Assembly: GCA_023512835.1 (NCBI GenBank)
Contig: CM042086.1
Span: 12,366,809 to 12,430,808, forward strand
Direction: 5' to 3'
Length of the DNA stretch: 64,000 nucleotides
DNA from: Taxillus chinensis
Taxonomy: Eukaryota; Streptophyta; Magnoliopsida; Santalales; Loranthaceae
Shown here: one piece after another, positions 1-13,518 of the stretch
Layout: each line of letters begins with the position of its first letter
Position numbering within the stretch: the first letter of the stretch is position 1
Program-made: the position numbers and the translations under genes
The notes under the pieces: generated by a model
Databases searched by the model: none
Told to the model about the DNA's origin: nothing
The model's input: only the letters and a program-made list of their open reading frames with translations

Positions 1-3000
1 TAACACCATTAAATAATCAAATGAGTCATTCGAAGACCATGTTTCCTTCAGTTTCCCTTGTTCCCTCCTTCAGCAGACTTCGTAATCATGGAGCATTGCC
101 AGTTTTTCCTAAATCCGAAGAGACAGGACACGTTGTTGACAAGGTTTGCCAGTTGGAGTTTAGGACAGAGTCAGGTCAGGAAATCGTTCTCAATGAGGAG
201 TCCCAGTTGGATGGTTATTACAAATCAAAAAGTTCTCATAAAGACGTCCAAAGAAGTATAAGGGTGGTAAACAAAGGCAGAGTACCATGGAATAAAGGCA
301 GAAAACACAGTGCAGGTGATTTATTGGACTATACCCAATTATTGTGCAGCCTAAAGCTTAGTGCTTAAAATTAGATGATTGTTTTTCAGAAACTCGAGAG
401 CTGATCAAACAAAGGACTATAGAAGCCCTGAAAGACCCCAAGGTGAAGTCAAGTAAGAATTCATTGAATTGTTTGAAGTTCCCACTTCCCGTCTCCATTG
501 TTGGATATGATGTTTGTGAAGTGATAACATTATTTTTATCAGAAAAAGGAATTTATTAATGATCCGACAATAAGGTGAAAAAAATTTACAAAATCAAAAT
601 ACCACAAGACAAATCCACAGATTTATCTTTGAAGGGAGACTACAACAATAGGCTGTCCCCAAAATAGGGCCCACAGCTCGTTCTTAGCTGGGGAAGAGTG
701 CTCTCCATGGCTTCAAAGATCCGACATCCAACCACCAACCACAAAATCCAAAACACAGCAAGAGGGACAGCTCGCAACCGAGCCACCTTTCCTTTGCCTG
801 CAAACCCGACCAAGCCTAAAATCTCAGGCCCCACTTGCTTCATTTGAACCCAAGGAAGCCCAAGCATATTCAGAACAAACACCCACAATTGAAAGGCCCA
901 CTGACAAAGGAGAAGAAGGTGATCAATGAGCAATGAGCAATGAGCTCCCCAGAGGCTTGACACAATGGACAACAGCTGACTAGTGGGAAACCCCTGTGCT
1001 GGAGCTGGTCGAAAGTCAGGACCTTTGCCCTCATCCCGTGCTGCCAGATGCCCTCTTGAAGACCCAAGGCACACCAACCGGTAATAGTTTCAAAGAAGCC
1101 CTCGACCAACCGAGAACACCCCATTTGTGATAACATGTTTAGATGTTTTTCGCTTTCTAGGATGTACAAAAACATTGAAACAAGGAGGCTTTTTTAATGT
1201 TATTTCCTAATTAATTTTTTCATTAGCATTGCACGTCTTTCTAGTGTCATTGATGCTTGATAACACCTCTTATTCTTTTTGAATAATTATTTATTTATCA
1301 TTTTATACCTGTCAGGTTAAGAAAAAGATGTCTGAATCTCCTCATGTACATAGGTACCTTTCTTCTTGGTTTCTATTAAAGAAGAACGTGTTAATAATTG
1401 TGTATTTGCCAACAATATGGTATGATAGACACAACCATGGAAAATTTACCAAAACAGGGAATATATTCGCCTATAATTTTTAGCATTGCTTTTCTAGGAC
1501 GTTTTTTTTTTGTTTTTAATTTTAAATTTACCACGTCATGTTCATAATGATTAATTGGTTGTTTACCTTTTTATGTTTCCTCCTTAATTGCAGTATCTAG
1601 TAAATATTGTCTACACCTACAGGAGTATTATTCTGGTCTCAATATTGTGATTGCCAAAAAGTATATATATGCTTGGCGCATTTGTCTTTGAAAGAACGTT
1701 TACAACATAAACTATTGGAATCACGTTGATCATTTTGGAATGCGAAGTCAAGAAACTGACACAAGATTAAAAAGAAGAAGAAAAGTCGTGTTTGCTTTCA
1801 AAAGGATGACTGTTCAAATGTTAGTGTAAATTGTATGCATTTCTACTGGACCCTTTGCCCAGCTATTCAAGAGTAGAACGAAAAACAAAACTGAAGCCAA
1901 TGAATTCCTGTCAATAAAATTTCTCCGAAGCAACAAAGATTCAATCTTGAAACCCAATCTTTGCAGTGTTCAAAGCAAAGCAAGAATACGGTTGTCCTTG
2001 AGGCGGGTTTGGGCTGAGCGTTTGGAAAGGAAGCATTCAAGGGAAAGATTCTATTCATCATGGGCAGAAAGTATTGCAATGGCAGCTAAGAAAGGTGGAA
2101 CTGACGAACAGGAATTAGAATGGGATAGCTATGATAGGTTAAAACAAGTGATAGCTGTTCAACATCTTCAGTCTACTGCAGATAGGGTAAAGGCCAAGAA
2201 AATGGAAAAGCAGAGAGCAGATATGGCGGCAAAAGCAGAAAAAAGGTTGAGGCTTGCTCAAAGAAGAAAAAAGCAGGAACAGAATGCAACTACGAAAGTG
2301 GAAACAAATAAAAAGATGCCCAAAAAATCCAAGGAAGGAGCAGAAGAGTTAGCAGTTATGCAAGGGTTAAAACTCAAGGCAAGATTAACAAAGGTTAGGA
2401 GCATATATTTACTTGCATTTACTTCAATTTAAACACTTCCTACTCTATAATTTGTGAAGTTACAATTATTCAGGTCACCTTATGCTACAGGTCACAGATT
2501 CACACATGTGGTTATAAAAATATTACTTGTATCAGTGAACATATAATAAATTGACGTAATTTATAAGATGAAAGGATTATTGTTGGAAACGGGGCTAACA
2601 TAAATTATAGATACAGAGTTATCTGGCTGGGGATCATTTTTGATAAGATATCAGAAAATATATTTATAGTTGCTGGTCCACAAGCGATCAGTTTATGGGT
2701 ATGGGCTATAAACCTCAAAAGGTAGATGGATTAGTTTATTTTAATCTGAATCATAAAAATAGAGAAAGTGCACAGGAGATTACTAGAATTCAGAACTAGC
2801 ATGGTGAGATTGGACTTCAATTTTGCAGTTATATAATATTTCTATTTTGTAGCACATTTTAATTCGTTTGGTGTTTTGTAATGAACTTATGGGTCATGAT
2901 CATTGTCCAAAGGCTTAAGAGAACCAGTTTTTTATATTTCTTTTTAACAAGGCCAACAACATTTTTCCTACAATATTCTGATAAAATAAATAAATAAACA

Positions 3001-3517
3001 TTTTCCCTGTGATAGTGTTGTAGTCCCATGACTTCGTAAGATTCTGACTTCTGCCAAGGAAGGCCTGCAGGTTTTTCATCGCAAAACACTTGCATGTTTT
3101 GTTATCATTATTATTCCATATTTCCATGGATTCCAACATTAATGACATTTGTGTATGTGTACTACAAACATTGTTGTCTTTCTGTTGGTGTATTACCCGA
3201 TGGAAACTATTCTTGATAGGTTTCATAGATTGCATATGCATTATTATTGACGGCTTCCCTCATCTCCCCTCTAAAGACTTTAAATTTCCTGTTCATTTTA
3301 GATTCAGAAAAAGAAACCGCCTGTGAATGGTCACATTTGTAGACAAGGGAAGACAGTGGTACAGAATCTACCAGCTTCGGAGAAACTTCATTTAGAATCC
3401 ATAAAGAGAGTTAATATGCGAAGGGAAGTCTCACTTGCAGATGAGATCCGTGCGGCCAAGAGTCAAAGAGCAGAAATGGGTGCAGGGGTATCTCCACTGA
3501 CATCTTATACGAGATAA
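1..3517 (+). CDS. NUMOD3-motif protein, 5' partial, 5 visible exons
   Basis: Exons read as <1-315, 390-442, 1316-1353, 1967-2393 and 3302-3517; all four introns are GT-AG and the phases join without a stop. From the in-frame ATG at 21 the product is 342 aa, but the frame stays open to the window edge and the stretch at 40-77 is pyrimidine-rich like an intron 3' end, so the true start may lie upstream. Around the exon 1-2 junction is a NUMOD3-like motif (GRVPWNKGRKHS followed by ETRELIKQRT), with a second weaker copy at SKARIRLSLRRVW. NUMOD3 is a DNA-binding module first known from homing endonucleases. No nuclease domain is present here. The C-terminal half is Lys/Arg/Glu-rich and probably coiled (KAKKMEKQRADMAAKAEKR), ending in SPLTSYTR. 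Plant nuclear genomes carry such proteins with unknown function. Family assignment is fairly sure; role and start are not. Confidence 0.75.
625..1175 (-). mobile_element. Degenerate L1-type LINE fragment (zf-RVT region) in intron 2
   Basis: Read on the minus strand, two overlapping frames give the C-terminal zinc-binding region typical of plant non-LTR reverse transcriptases: a VLTFDQLQHRG stretch, then CCPLCQASGE, then after a frame change IDHLLLLCQWAFQLW, followed by LGLPWVQ and VFWILWLV. The order matches the zf-RVT domain (CxxC, SxDHLLxxC, then LW). The frame change falls where an 8-base unit, atgagcaa, is repeated around 930-950, so a small expansion broke the reading frame. No reverse transcriptase core, poly-A tail or target duplication is evident, so this is a truncated old relic. 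It lies antisense inside intron 2 (443-1315) of the NUMOD3-motif gene. Confidence 0.7.
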
Positions 3518-6231
3518 GGGCAAGCATTGCTCCTTATGATTTCAATCGACTCATATTAGAACAACAAGCTGGAGATTACCTTCATTTTAATTCAGTTCCT
3601 TCGAGGTTGTTCTTTCAGCTTCACTTCAGTACTTGTGAATGCTTGAAATTTTTTGAGATAGAAACTTACTGGATGGTTTTGAATTTCCATTCATTTGCTA
3701 CGTTTGCTGAGTGAGAAATGTAAATCTGTTTGGCTGTAGCTACTTATAGCTTTTTTCTGACGCCCTTTTCATTTCCTTTTGCTTTCTGTTCATTTATCTT
3801 CTTTTTTTCCCTGTCTGCACAAGAAAGCTTCTTCTCACTGCTGATTCGAAATGATGGTGGAAAAAAAAAAATTTGAGATCTGCATATCCCGTTCCTGTCG
3901 ATATGCGTCTTCATTTCAATTTGGGGACACTGCAAACAGCATTTGCTGATTTGTCAGCGACTTTTTATACCTGTTTTCTCAATGATAAGTCCTGTTTTTT
4001 TTTTTTTTTTAAATAAAAATAATAATTTATTTAAATCTGAATTTGGATAAAGTAGCTTTTAAAAGTATCTTTTGATTTATATTCGGTTTTTTAAAATTTA
4101 AATTTAATTTTTGTATGATACTTAATTAATTAATTTATTTTTCTTTCCGTTCATTTTATTATCTAATTTATCATATTTCTTCTTCTTCTAATTTTTTTAA
4201 AATACATATTCTCTTCTATCAAATAAAATTTATACTTCAAATTCAATAAAATCAAAAATTATAAAATCAAAAATCAAAAATCAAAAAAGTATACTAAACA
4301 TCCGAAAGATTTAGGTATATTAAACTTTATTTCAAACAAAGAGAAACACCCCCCCCCCCCCAACCTGTGGCGTGTTACATAGGTGACACCGAAAAGCTGA
4401 TATAGTACGTAATCGATCTGCCAGACCAAATGTGACAAGCAGATTTACTTCTTACTGTGTGTTCTGCCAGAGTTGTGTCTACTCCTCTCTTCGTTTATGA
4501 TATCGTAGAATATAGATACTTTACTAAACTTTATCCTTTTCGAGCCTAAGCATCAGTATAAAGCTCTTCCCCCCATAGGTATAGATAACACATAGGCATT
4601 GCTAGTGGTATAGCAAAGCATCACTTGAATATCTATCACACCAAGCAAGCTTGAATGACAGAGCAAAATATCATTTGAATAATTGACATATCAAGCATGC
4701 ATGCATGATATACAAGTATCACTAGATGTCATATGATAACACCACTTGTTAGTTATATGAGTAGTTATAGCAAAAAAAATTATGTCAATAAATATATTTT
4801 TTTAGCTTTAACTGAACATGCCATGTCAGCCTTTCTCCCTAATTTTTAAAATATCCCTAGCCCCAATCCTTTCACGTCTCATTGTTTCCCTCAATCGCCA
4901 TTCAGTTCCCTCCTCCTCATGCACTCACCGTTCATTCCCCCCACTCTTGTGCGCGCGATGGCGCCTCCACCCCGTTCGTTCATTTCCCACCTGCTCACGC
5001 GATGGCGATCACCTACGCCCACTCGCCCCCACTCGCGCGACCCACCTGCAATGGCGACCCCTCACCTCCGCTCTCGCGACCACCTGCTTGCACAATGGCA
5101 CGCACGCACGCACTCGCGCGACCCACCTTCGCTCTCGCGACCACCTGCTTGCACAATGGCATGCACGCACGCGCACACACGCACGCCCACACACGCACGC
5201 GCACGCCAATGTAATCATGACACACACACACATGCACACACACAATGCCCAACCCCCGCTCGACATAGACCCCTAATTATCAAACTATATATTCTTTTAA
5301 TCTCTGTTTCAGGATAATAAACCAACCAACGGCAATGAACAATGTCAATCATTTAACGGAACACATTCGAGGGTAGCCAATTTACCAGAAGTCTAGATAA
5401 TACTCGTCTTGAAGTTGAAAGTCACTATTGGTTACTCAAAACTCATATTTGTTTCAAGTGATGTGTAAAACTAGTTTGATTCTCATTCTTGATCTAATCA
5501 TGACCATGAAAATGACAAGCTATCCAATGAAAAATTATAAGATGATATTTTGATGTGATAATTTCAGCTTTAGGTAAAAAATTATCTAAATTTATCTTTT
5601 TTTTATTGTAACTTTTCATATGACCAATGCATTGAAAACGAATATAAACAAAACTTTACAATAACTAATTCGTCGCAGATGCTCTTAAGCCTTAAAAAAT
5701 AATGCATACTTAGAGACACATAATCTCCGTCAGCAAACCAAATGACTCAACATTTGGCCAGCAAGAAAAGGCTGATCCTAAATCACATGAACACCTCCCC
5801 TGAGTTTCAGGTGGGCTCATGGCATGCCATTGAATGTGTCAAGAAAGCAAAGCACCAACAAATAGCCATCACTTTACCAAGTATCAGCAAGGAGAGAAGA
5901 GTGAAACTCCACACCATAGACAGACAGAAAGCTTAATTATCTCGAATATAGCTATAATATCCACGACCAAATTAAGGACCAGCAATTGAACAGAACAGAA
6001 ACAACATTCAAAAAAGTCATTAGTGACGCGATGCTAGAAAATTACCCAAACCAAAGAATGGTAGTCATCCGCAGGATTTTAATTCGGCAAAGCAAGGAGC
6101 CAAGAACATATTGACTACACAGCTCAATACTTAAGAGTTTTAAGGGCCACTGCCAATGTAAAATTCCTTGCTAGGCGCTGGACCACCATCATGAACATTA
6201 TCGTTTTGGTACTTTGACAGAGGTACATCTT
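3518..6231. other. Intergenic region between convergent genes
   Basis: No gene supported. It contains the 3' flanks of the NUMOD3-motif gene (plus) and the MORF gene (minus), a poly-T run near 3995-4010, a C13 run at about 4349-4361 and the GC/CA-rich block at 4915-5245. Open frames over that block are low-complexity His/Thr/Ala/Arg translations of the repeat and are not treated as genes. Confidence 0.7.
4915..5245. repeat. GC-rich CA/CG alternating block with a 61-bp direct repeat
   Basis: Within very AT-rich surroundings lies a CpG- and CA-rich stretch. A unit beginning CGCTCTCGCGACCACCTGC occurs at 5069-5129 and again at 5130-5177, so the repeat period is 61 bp. From about 5095 to 5245 it turns into alternating purine-pyrimidine runs of CACG, CACA and CGCA type, which can adopt Z-form DNA. 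No coding potential beyond repeat translation. Confidence 0.7.
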
Positions 6232-9200
6232 TTACTCCCGGCCGCTTCCAGACCATCCTGCATTGTTCTGAATGCTGGACCCAGGTCCAGCCATGTTGCT
6301 GGGCCATCCTGAATTAGGCGAAGTATTAGGAACAGGAGGGATATTCTGCTGCTGCTGCCCCTGAGGTGACATAGGATTTGACATGTTCTGCAGATGAGGT
6401 GGTGGTGTGTGGTTGTACTGCATATGAGGTGGCGGCATATTATTGTTTGGCATCTGAGGTGGCGGCATATTATTGTTTGGCATCTGAGGTGGCGGCATAT
6501 TATTATTTGGCATCTGAGGTGGCGGCATATTATTATTTGGCATCTGAGGTGGCCGCATACTATTGTTTGGCATCTGAGGTGGTGGCATATTATTGTTTGG
6601 CATATGAGATGGTGGAGGGGGCATATTGTTGTTCAGTGGAGGCCCCATTCGGTTTGGCATAGATTGCATGTTTTGTGTAGGAGGCACAAAATTTATGTTC
6701 TGGTTGTGCATAGGAGGTACAGGGCTGTTCTGAGCTTGGGACTGGGGAGGCGCCATATGGTTCTGCATAGGTCGCATGAAGTTCTGGTTAGAAGGTGCAA
6801 AATTGCTACTCTGGTTGTTCATTGGTGGTGCATTGCTGTTCTGGTTGTGCATTGGTGGTGCATTGCTGTTCTGGTTGTGCATTGGTGGTTGTGTCTGCAC
6901 ATTTTGTTGTCTCCTTTCAAAGTTTCTTGATCTATCAAAGTTGCGTGGCCTGTCATTGCGTCTGTTTCTCTCATTGGCACGATTGTTGTTTCTTATCCAT
7001 TCCTCGTGATACTTCGGATCATAAGGAACTGCTTGACCATTAATGAAAGGCTCCCCTGCCAAATGGAAAAAATATTAGGAAGAGATTGAAAAATAAAGCA
7101 ATAGTTATAGTTGTTACTTCAAATAGATGGGGATCCAGAAAAGACGGACATAAACTTTACTAACAATAAAGGTCATGAAAAACAATCCACAAGTAAGGCC
7201 ATTATGTACGGTAGTGGGGCATTGATTTTATACCAAAACTTGATTGATGCCACTTGGGGTGGCAATTAAAAATTACTGCGATGACAAACCATTCACAATA
7301 AATAATTATATAATAAAACCACCCAGCAAATTGTAGGTGGTAGGAATTCTTAATGACAATGGCCATGTAGTCTATTTTGAGACATAGCAGGGGGCTGTGA
7401 AGGACAGAGTAGTCACTTGGCGCATGACATTGGGAGTTCCAATCCTTCAAAAGCCTTGGCTAAATTCTCCTGTGAATGGGTTATTAAAAGTTTGGGAGCA
7501 TTTCCCATATATTGCTTAGTACCAGAGTGCTTGTATAATTAAATGCAAGGAGGTTAGGCCATCTATATTCCTTTAGCAAAATTATCCATGTGACATCTAG
7601 GTCTAGCACAGTGGTGGTAGTACCAGCATGAGCGATGAATCCTTGCATTGGGAAATGTCAATGGTTTAAATCTTTGCAGTTTCTATGAGTGTTCAATAAA
7701 ATTCCATTTACACAATTCTAGCAGTAAAAATATAGATTTTCTGCAATCAGAAACTAGGCCAACTAATAACGTGCACCAATTGAAGCTATATCATATAAAA
7801 TTAAATTAAATTATCGTCAATGCTACATTCAAAACATAAGTTATATATATAATCAGCACAGTAGTATGATAAAAGAAAACCATCATTCCATACCTCCATA
7901 ATCTTTATTCTTAACATCCAAATAAGAGTCAGGAAGAACCCAGCGAACTTTGGGAAGCTCTGAAAAAAATTAAGAACCATTAGTATTTTCCATATTTGAA
8001 CAAAAAGGGACACAAGAAATACCTTTGATCTTTAACGAAACATCTTCAGACACGAGAGCCCCAAATGCAAAGTAACACTTTGTTGAGACACTATAAATCT
8101 TCATCCTAGCTTCTTCCTCGCTGAAAATAAATTTTTTTACTGAACACATTAATAATACAAATAAAATAATAATACGTATACAAACAAAAAACAATACTTA
8201 TCCCATTTTGTCATTCAAAGATTAAAATCTGAGCCAATGAATAAAAAGTAATATAACTTATTTCGAGATGTGTAGTTGATTGTTTTTATTTGTTACTACT
8301 TAAATTGGGCCCGCAAGTAACAGAGACCTTGACAGCTCAACAGTATGTTCAAGAAAAATACTTGGGTCATATTTCATTAAAATTTGCACCATTGCAATAT
8401 AAGAAAATGCAAATCCAATTTCAGTCAACATCAGAATAAAAATCCAATGCAAGCCATGCAGTACTAATATCATCTAACCCGATTCTATTTTGTCATTTCA
8501 ACTTAACTGCCAAAAATGGAAATGCATGCTAAAACGCATTCTAAACAACATGAAGAACGGGCTCCAAAAAAAAAACAATGGACATGCACAAGAGGGAATG
8601 GGCTACAGTAAATTATGATATTTTCGATTAGAACTATAAACGCACAACAAGATTTCAAGTTTCAGTCCTTTCCAAGTATTAATACAAAAGCATCCAATTC
8701 ACACAATCATAAACGTCCGAGCTATTCAAATGTAAAGCATGATTCATCCGGGGATGATTTCACATTTACAACAAACAAAAAGCATTAGCATCCAATTGTT
8801 ATAGTGAATGCTGCATTTTTACAGTATTGACATTTCTACGTAGCTTACAAACTAACATTCCATGGCGTTTTAATACTCAAGGCGCTTGTTCCATAGCAGG
8901 TAGCTACATACAGCAGTTAGATGATAGCAGGCCAAAGGTAGTAAAAATGACGAAGATTGAATTTTTTTACTCGTTTATCCGTGAAATCGAAAACAATAGG
9001 CATCAAAAAACGAACCTTCCAACCACCGTGGCCAGGGTCTTGATGTAGCTGTCGATGATCTCGTCCCTAGTGGGATCTCCCTCGGGAGGTTCCATGACGC
9101 AGAGCCAGTGCTCGAAGTCACAGCCATCGAGCAAGATGGTCTCCTTCGGGGGGCGATTGGACCAGTTAGGGCTCGGGTCGTTGAGCGAGGAAGTGGTCTG

Positions 9201-9404
9201 CCTGGTGGAGAAGTGGCGTAGGCCAGACGCAGCCGGCGAGGAGGAGGGGAGGACGGCAGCGGAGAGGGGGCGGAGGAGGCTGAAAACGGAGAGAGAAGGG
9301 CGGGCGCAGACATGGGGAGAAGAGGCGGCGAAAACGGAAGAAGAGGAGCGAGACGCGAGCGATGAGTTGGAAACGAGAGCGCGAGAGACGAATCGAAACG
9401 CCAT
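6232..9404 (-). CDS. MORF8: MORF8/RIP1-type multiple organellar RNA editing factor
   Basis: Coding exons are 9016-9404, 8023-8120, 7894-7959 and 6232-7055 (minus, GT-AG, phases 2, 1, 1), giving 458 aa. The N-terminus ([10 protein letters not shown], then Ser/Ala/Arg-rich to about residue 70) looks like an organelle targeting peptide. The MORF domain follows, with the family hallmarks [69 protein letters not shown] and [13 protein letters not shown]. The Asn/Arg-rich linker ([20 protein letters not shown]) and long Pro-rich tail are typical of MORF8/RIP1. MORF proteins bind PPR editing factors and each other and are needed for C-to-U RNA editing in mitochondria and plastids. Arabidopsis MORF8 is about 395 aa; this one is longer through an expanded 10-residue repeat. 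The ATG at 9404 is preferred over one 24 bases upstream because it begins a normal transit peptide. Confidence 0.92.
6405..6615 (-). repeat. 30-bp tandem minisatellite coding for Pro-Asn-Met decapeptides
   Basis: A 30-bp unit (plus strand begins catctgaggtggcggcatat) repeats six times with few changes. Its length keeps the MORF frame and encodes about six copies of [10 protein letters not shown], with one [10 protein letters not shown] variant. A second, looser set of 30-bp units at about 6805-6895 encodes three [14 protein letters not shown] copies. Confidence 0.9.
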
Positions 9405-12400
9405 GGATGGAAGGATGGGCTGGTGCACAGACTCTCGCCGCCTAAAACCCTAACCCCAACGATGATGAATTGGAAATTCACGCGATAGGGCTTTAAAAGA
9501 AACCAAATGTCCAGAAATGGCCTCGCCTTTGAGGCAAATGACGGTCCTATCCTCCGATCTTAATCGGTTTCGGTTGCTCGCTCCTCGCTTCCGAAACGGG
9601 TGGCCCGTGAGCTGGTGGGGATTGTGGATTTTTTATTAAATTTATATTTTTAAAATTTAATCTTGATCAATAATTTGGATATATATATATAGAGTTTTAA
9701 AATATATTTTTTAAAATTAACAAATAAACTTTACTAATAAAAGGTAAATTTAAAATGTCACAATATATAATTTAAATGAAAAAAAAATTATATTACTTTT
9801 CATTATTAATTTAATATCTCCCTATATATGTATTCGTAAAGAAAAAGAATATTAAACTATTGTGAAGTTAATCCATGATTTGAAAAAACTATGTTAATAC
9901 CATCAGAAATCTACTAGTATAGTAAGATCCTTTTTGCTCATCTATTGTGACTTGACTATCACATGTATAATTGCATATGCATTATATGGATTGATGTGCA
10001 AAGTGCTACATTTGATTTATTTTAAGAGCGTGATCGATCAAAGACTTGTGTGCCGTTTATTGTTAAAAAAGTTCATTGTTATTGTCAAATTTTAAGATTT
10101 TCTTTTAAATTTTGACAGTATATTAATCTTGAACATGGTAATATTTTGATTGCTCTCTTTTTGAATGTTCTTAATGAAACTTATAAGTTACTTATTAAGC
10201 CTGAAGATTAAAAATTACTAATTAACAGTCAAATGTCAGTAGCAAGAATGCACACTAATTTCTTATCACATTGTGTTTAGCTACAACATGTGAGCACTAG
10301 TGGTTATGCGCATATTTTGAATACTAATTTGAAGCTACAATATGCTATATACACTATAACAATTTGGACAAATTAAGTATAGGCCAAAGAGACCAAAAGC
10401 AAATTACAATATGAAACTTAAAATAAAGATAAAAAAACCTAACAAGGTTTGATGAAACAACATTAATACCATTCTATTTTAATATATTACACTTGGTGCC
10501 CTTTTTCTAATTTTTATCATGACAATAACCTCATTGATATAAATTTTAATTTAAAAAATCAACAATAATGCAACGAAAGTTGAATTTCAACTATAAATTT
10601 TATAATAAGTCCTTTTTAAATGTAAGAAAAAAAATTATATTTTTTAGAATAAAATTAAAATTGAATTCTTTTGAAATACATAATCTTATAAAATTGGACA
10701 AAGTTTTCAACCACAGTACAACAACCAAAATAGTAACAATTTTTCTCTCAAAAGAAAGACCCACACAACCAAAATCCACCAATTCAACAAAACCCATGAA
10801 ACTCATGAACGCGGGGAAATGAAAGAGAATTTAAAAAATCACTTTCATTTATGTTTGTTTTGATTTCAACGAAAAACATGTTTTTAATAAAAAAAATTGA
10901 TATATCATATATAAACTTGACACAAATATGATCGATAATGTCTTTTGGACCTGAACAAATGCTCAATGGATCCATACATCTTCACGGTATTCTAGATTCA
11001 CACTAACCTAAAGCTTTTAGTCAATGTGAACAATGATTAAACACAACAAATTTCCCCGGCTTAACCAAATTATTAACTCATCCAATAAGTTCTTTCATCC
11101 ACTGAAATGTTACCATGAACTTTAGCATGCCCACCATCCACAACCAACATGTTGGTAGTATCCTAGGGTTGCTCAACATTAGTTATTTACTTGTAATTAC
11201 TTCTTCAATATTTATCATCTAAAGGTATGAGCCCATGAGCTTCAAGTTTTTTTTTTGGACAATCTTCGTAACAATTTCATCTATCATTGGTTAAATACTA
11301 TTGAGTGGATTGAGATTATGCCACGATGTTGATGTGATGTTTGTTTTTTAAAGTACATGTGGCTTTCCCACAGACTCATCTTGCCCTTGCCTTCTTGAAC
11401 TTTTAGTCTCTTCTTCAGTTTTCTTCTATATGCTATTAAGGATAGGGGGCAAATGGTTTATCTTTGAAAACATCAGGTTGTATATGCAAAATTACTTTTG
11501 AAATATTTTGACACGATCATATTTACTCGCGTATTTAAAGTATTCACATTAGTTTTTTTTTTTTTTAACTTTTACTTTCCCTAAAATATAGGAAGAAAAT
11601 TTATAAAAAAAACTATGAAATATGCTTATATCCAGATCCTTAAAATAAGATTTCGAAATAGAGAATGAATAGTATTTTCATATATTTAGAAATTTACTAT
11701 TTATTCCTCGATAAGTTTTTTTTTATAATTTTTATATTTTATTTAATCAATGTGTATTTTTGAAATGCACATAAGCCTATAATAAGTAAAAGAAAGAGAA
11801 AAAATAATTAATAAAATATATAAGAATATTATTTTAATATAATAGATAAATTATAACAAATGAAATTAAGAAGATTTTTGAAAACGAGTAAAATTTAAGA
11901 TAAAATTTTAAACAGTATCATTTTTAGTTAAAATTTAAAGAAAAATAGGAAACCCAATATAGTTGTTTTTATTTAAGTCTGAAGCTAGTAATTAATCCTA
12001 AAAACAAATCACATGTGTGTAAATCTAAAATAAGAAATACTTAAATTCATATTTATCTCTAAATTCGTTATCCTTGACATTTCCAAAATAAAACCTTATT
12101 CAGATTAATATTTGGATTGAAGTAGTTGTCCAAATTTAATTACTAACTGTTTAAATTGAACAATTGTTCAAATTTACTTGGCATGCCCAAATCCACAACA
12201 TGTGATTATGTGCATAGTATCCAAATAAAACATATAATGTTGCAATTTACTCTATGATGCATAGATTTGTTTATTATGTTTGAATCTTGGTACACTGCTT
12301 AGATTACATTCGGAATATTCTCAAATACCTATCTCCTTATCAATTTGACTCAAACTTTTTACTTAAAAACTCAATGAACAATATATGCACACAAATAAAA

Positions 12401-13459
12401 CATACAAAATTAACATGTGCTAAATTCTATCTACTAAACCAAAAATGTTAGTTAAGAAGATCACATTATAAATATATGAGACATAAAAATTTGATTGCCA
12501 ACTATCAGATCTCAGGCAAATAAAATTAAGATCATGTCACAATAAAATACTAATAAACTCTAATTTGTCAACATAGCACATACCATTCTATAAATTACTC
12601 TTTTTTTTTATATGTTTTCTTGGCATAAATTATTCTTTTTTAAAAGTCATAATTTTAATGTCTACCTAGTTTGGGTGTAAAATGAAAAATTGAAGTTGTG
12701 ATCGGTCTGTATTGCTGAGATCTAATGTAAAGCTCTATTTCAATTTTGAAATATGTTCTTAGAAGAGTGTAATCAAATTCTTAGGTGAAGTACTTTCTTT
12801 GTAACTAGTTGAATTCAACTGCAGGTTCAAACCACAGGGATAAGAGTTAGAGGTTCAAACCACATGGTTAAGAACAAATACCAGTTGTTCGAAAATCAAA
12901 CAAGGTGTACTGCTTCTTTTGTTTCCCCAGGACACTATTGGTGCGGTAGTTAAACAATGCAGATACAAGATGGCCCCATAATAAATGAACCAATTTCCAG
13001 TCTAGAGAACCGTTTTTCAATAAATAAAAAGTGCCTTGTTGAAGGGAGTAAGTTGGTGAGGCTACCAACACCAACTATGTGCAGGTCAATATGCAGTTCA
13101 ACCAAAACTTCACGGTAATTTTGCAACATTCCAAATTTGAGAATTCACATTCAAAATCAAAAGCATGATACTACATGCCATTTACTGCTTAGCGTGCAAA
13201 AAGGGGAAAGGAAAACCCCTCGAAAATATCAAACAATAGTCTTCTATTGTTCCACCAACACCTCAATTCTCCCCATGCCAAAGCTTTCCACTGTCGTTCA
13301 TTTTTTTTTGTTGAAAAAAGAAAACAAACAAATAAAAATTAAAAAGATCATCAAATGTAATCTATGTTCCTTAGCTTGCATAGAGAGAGCGGGTTTGGTG
13401 TGTAGGCCTTCTTCTTTCTGTAGGCCTCTCTTGGCCATCACATTTTCACAACTCATCTG

Positions 13460-13518
<59 letters not shown>

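Noticed and set aside
4818..5317. Three overlapping His/Thr/Arg/Ala-rich open frames
   Set aside because: They are translations of the CA/CG repeat block in all frames on both strands, with no splice or family support.
6378..7043. Plus-strand open frames rich in Tyr/Ala/Trp/His opposite the MORF gene
   Set aside because: They are antisense shadows of the 30-bp coding repeat of MORF8.
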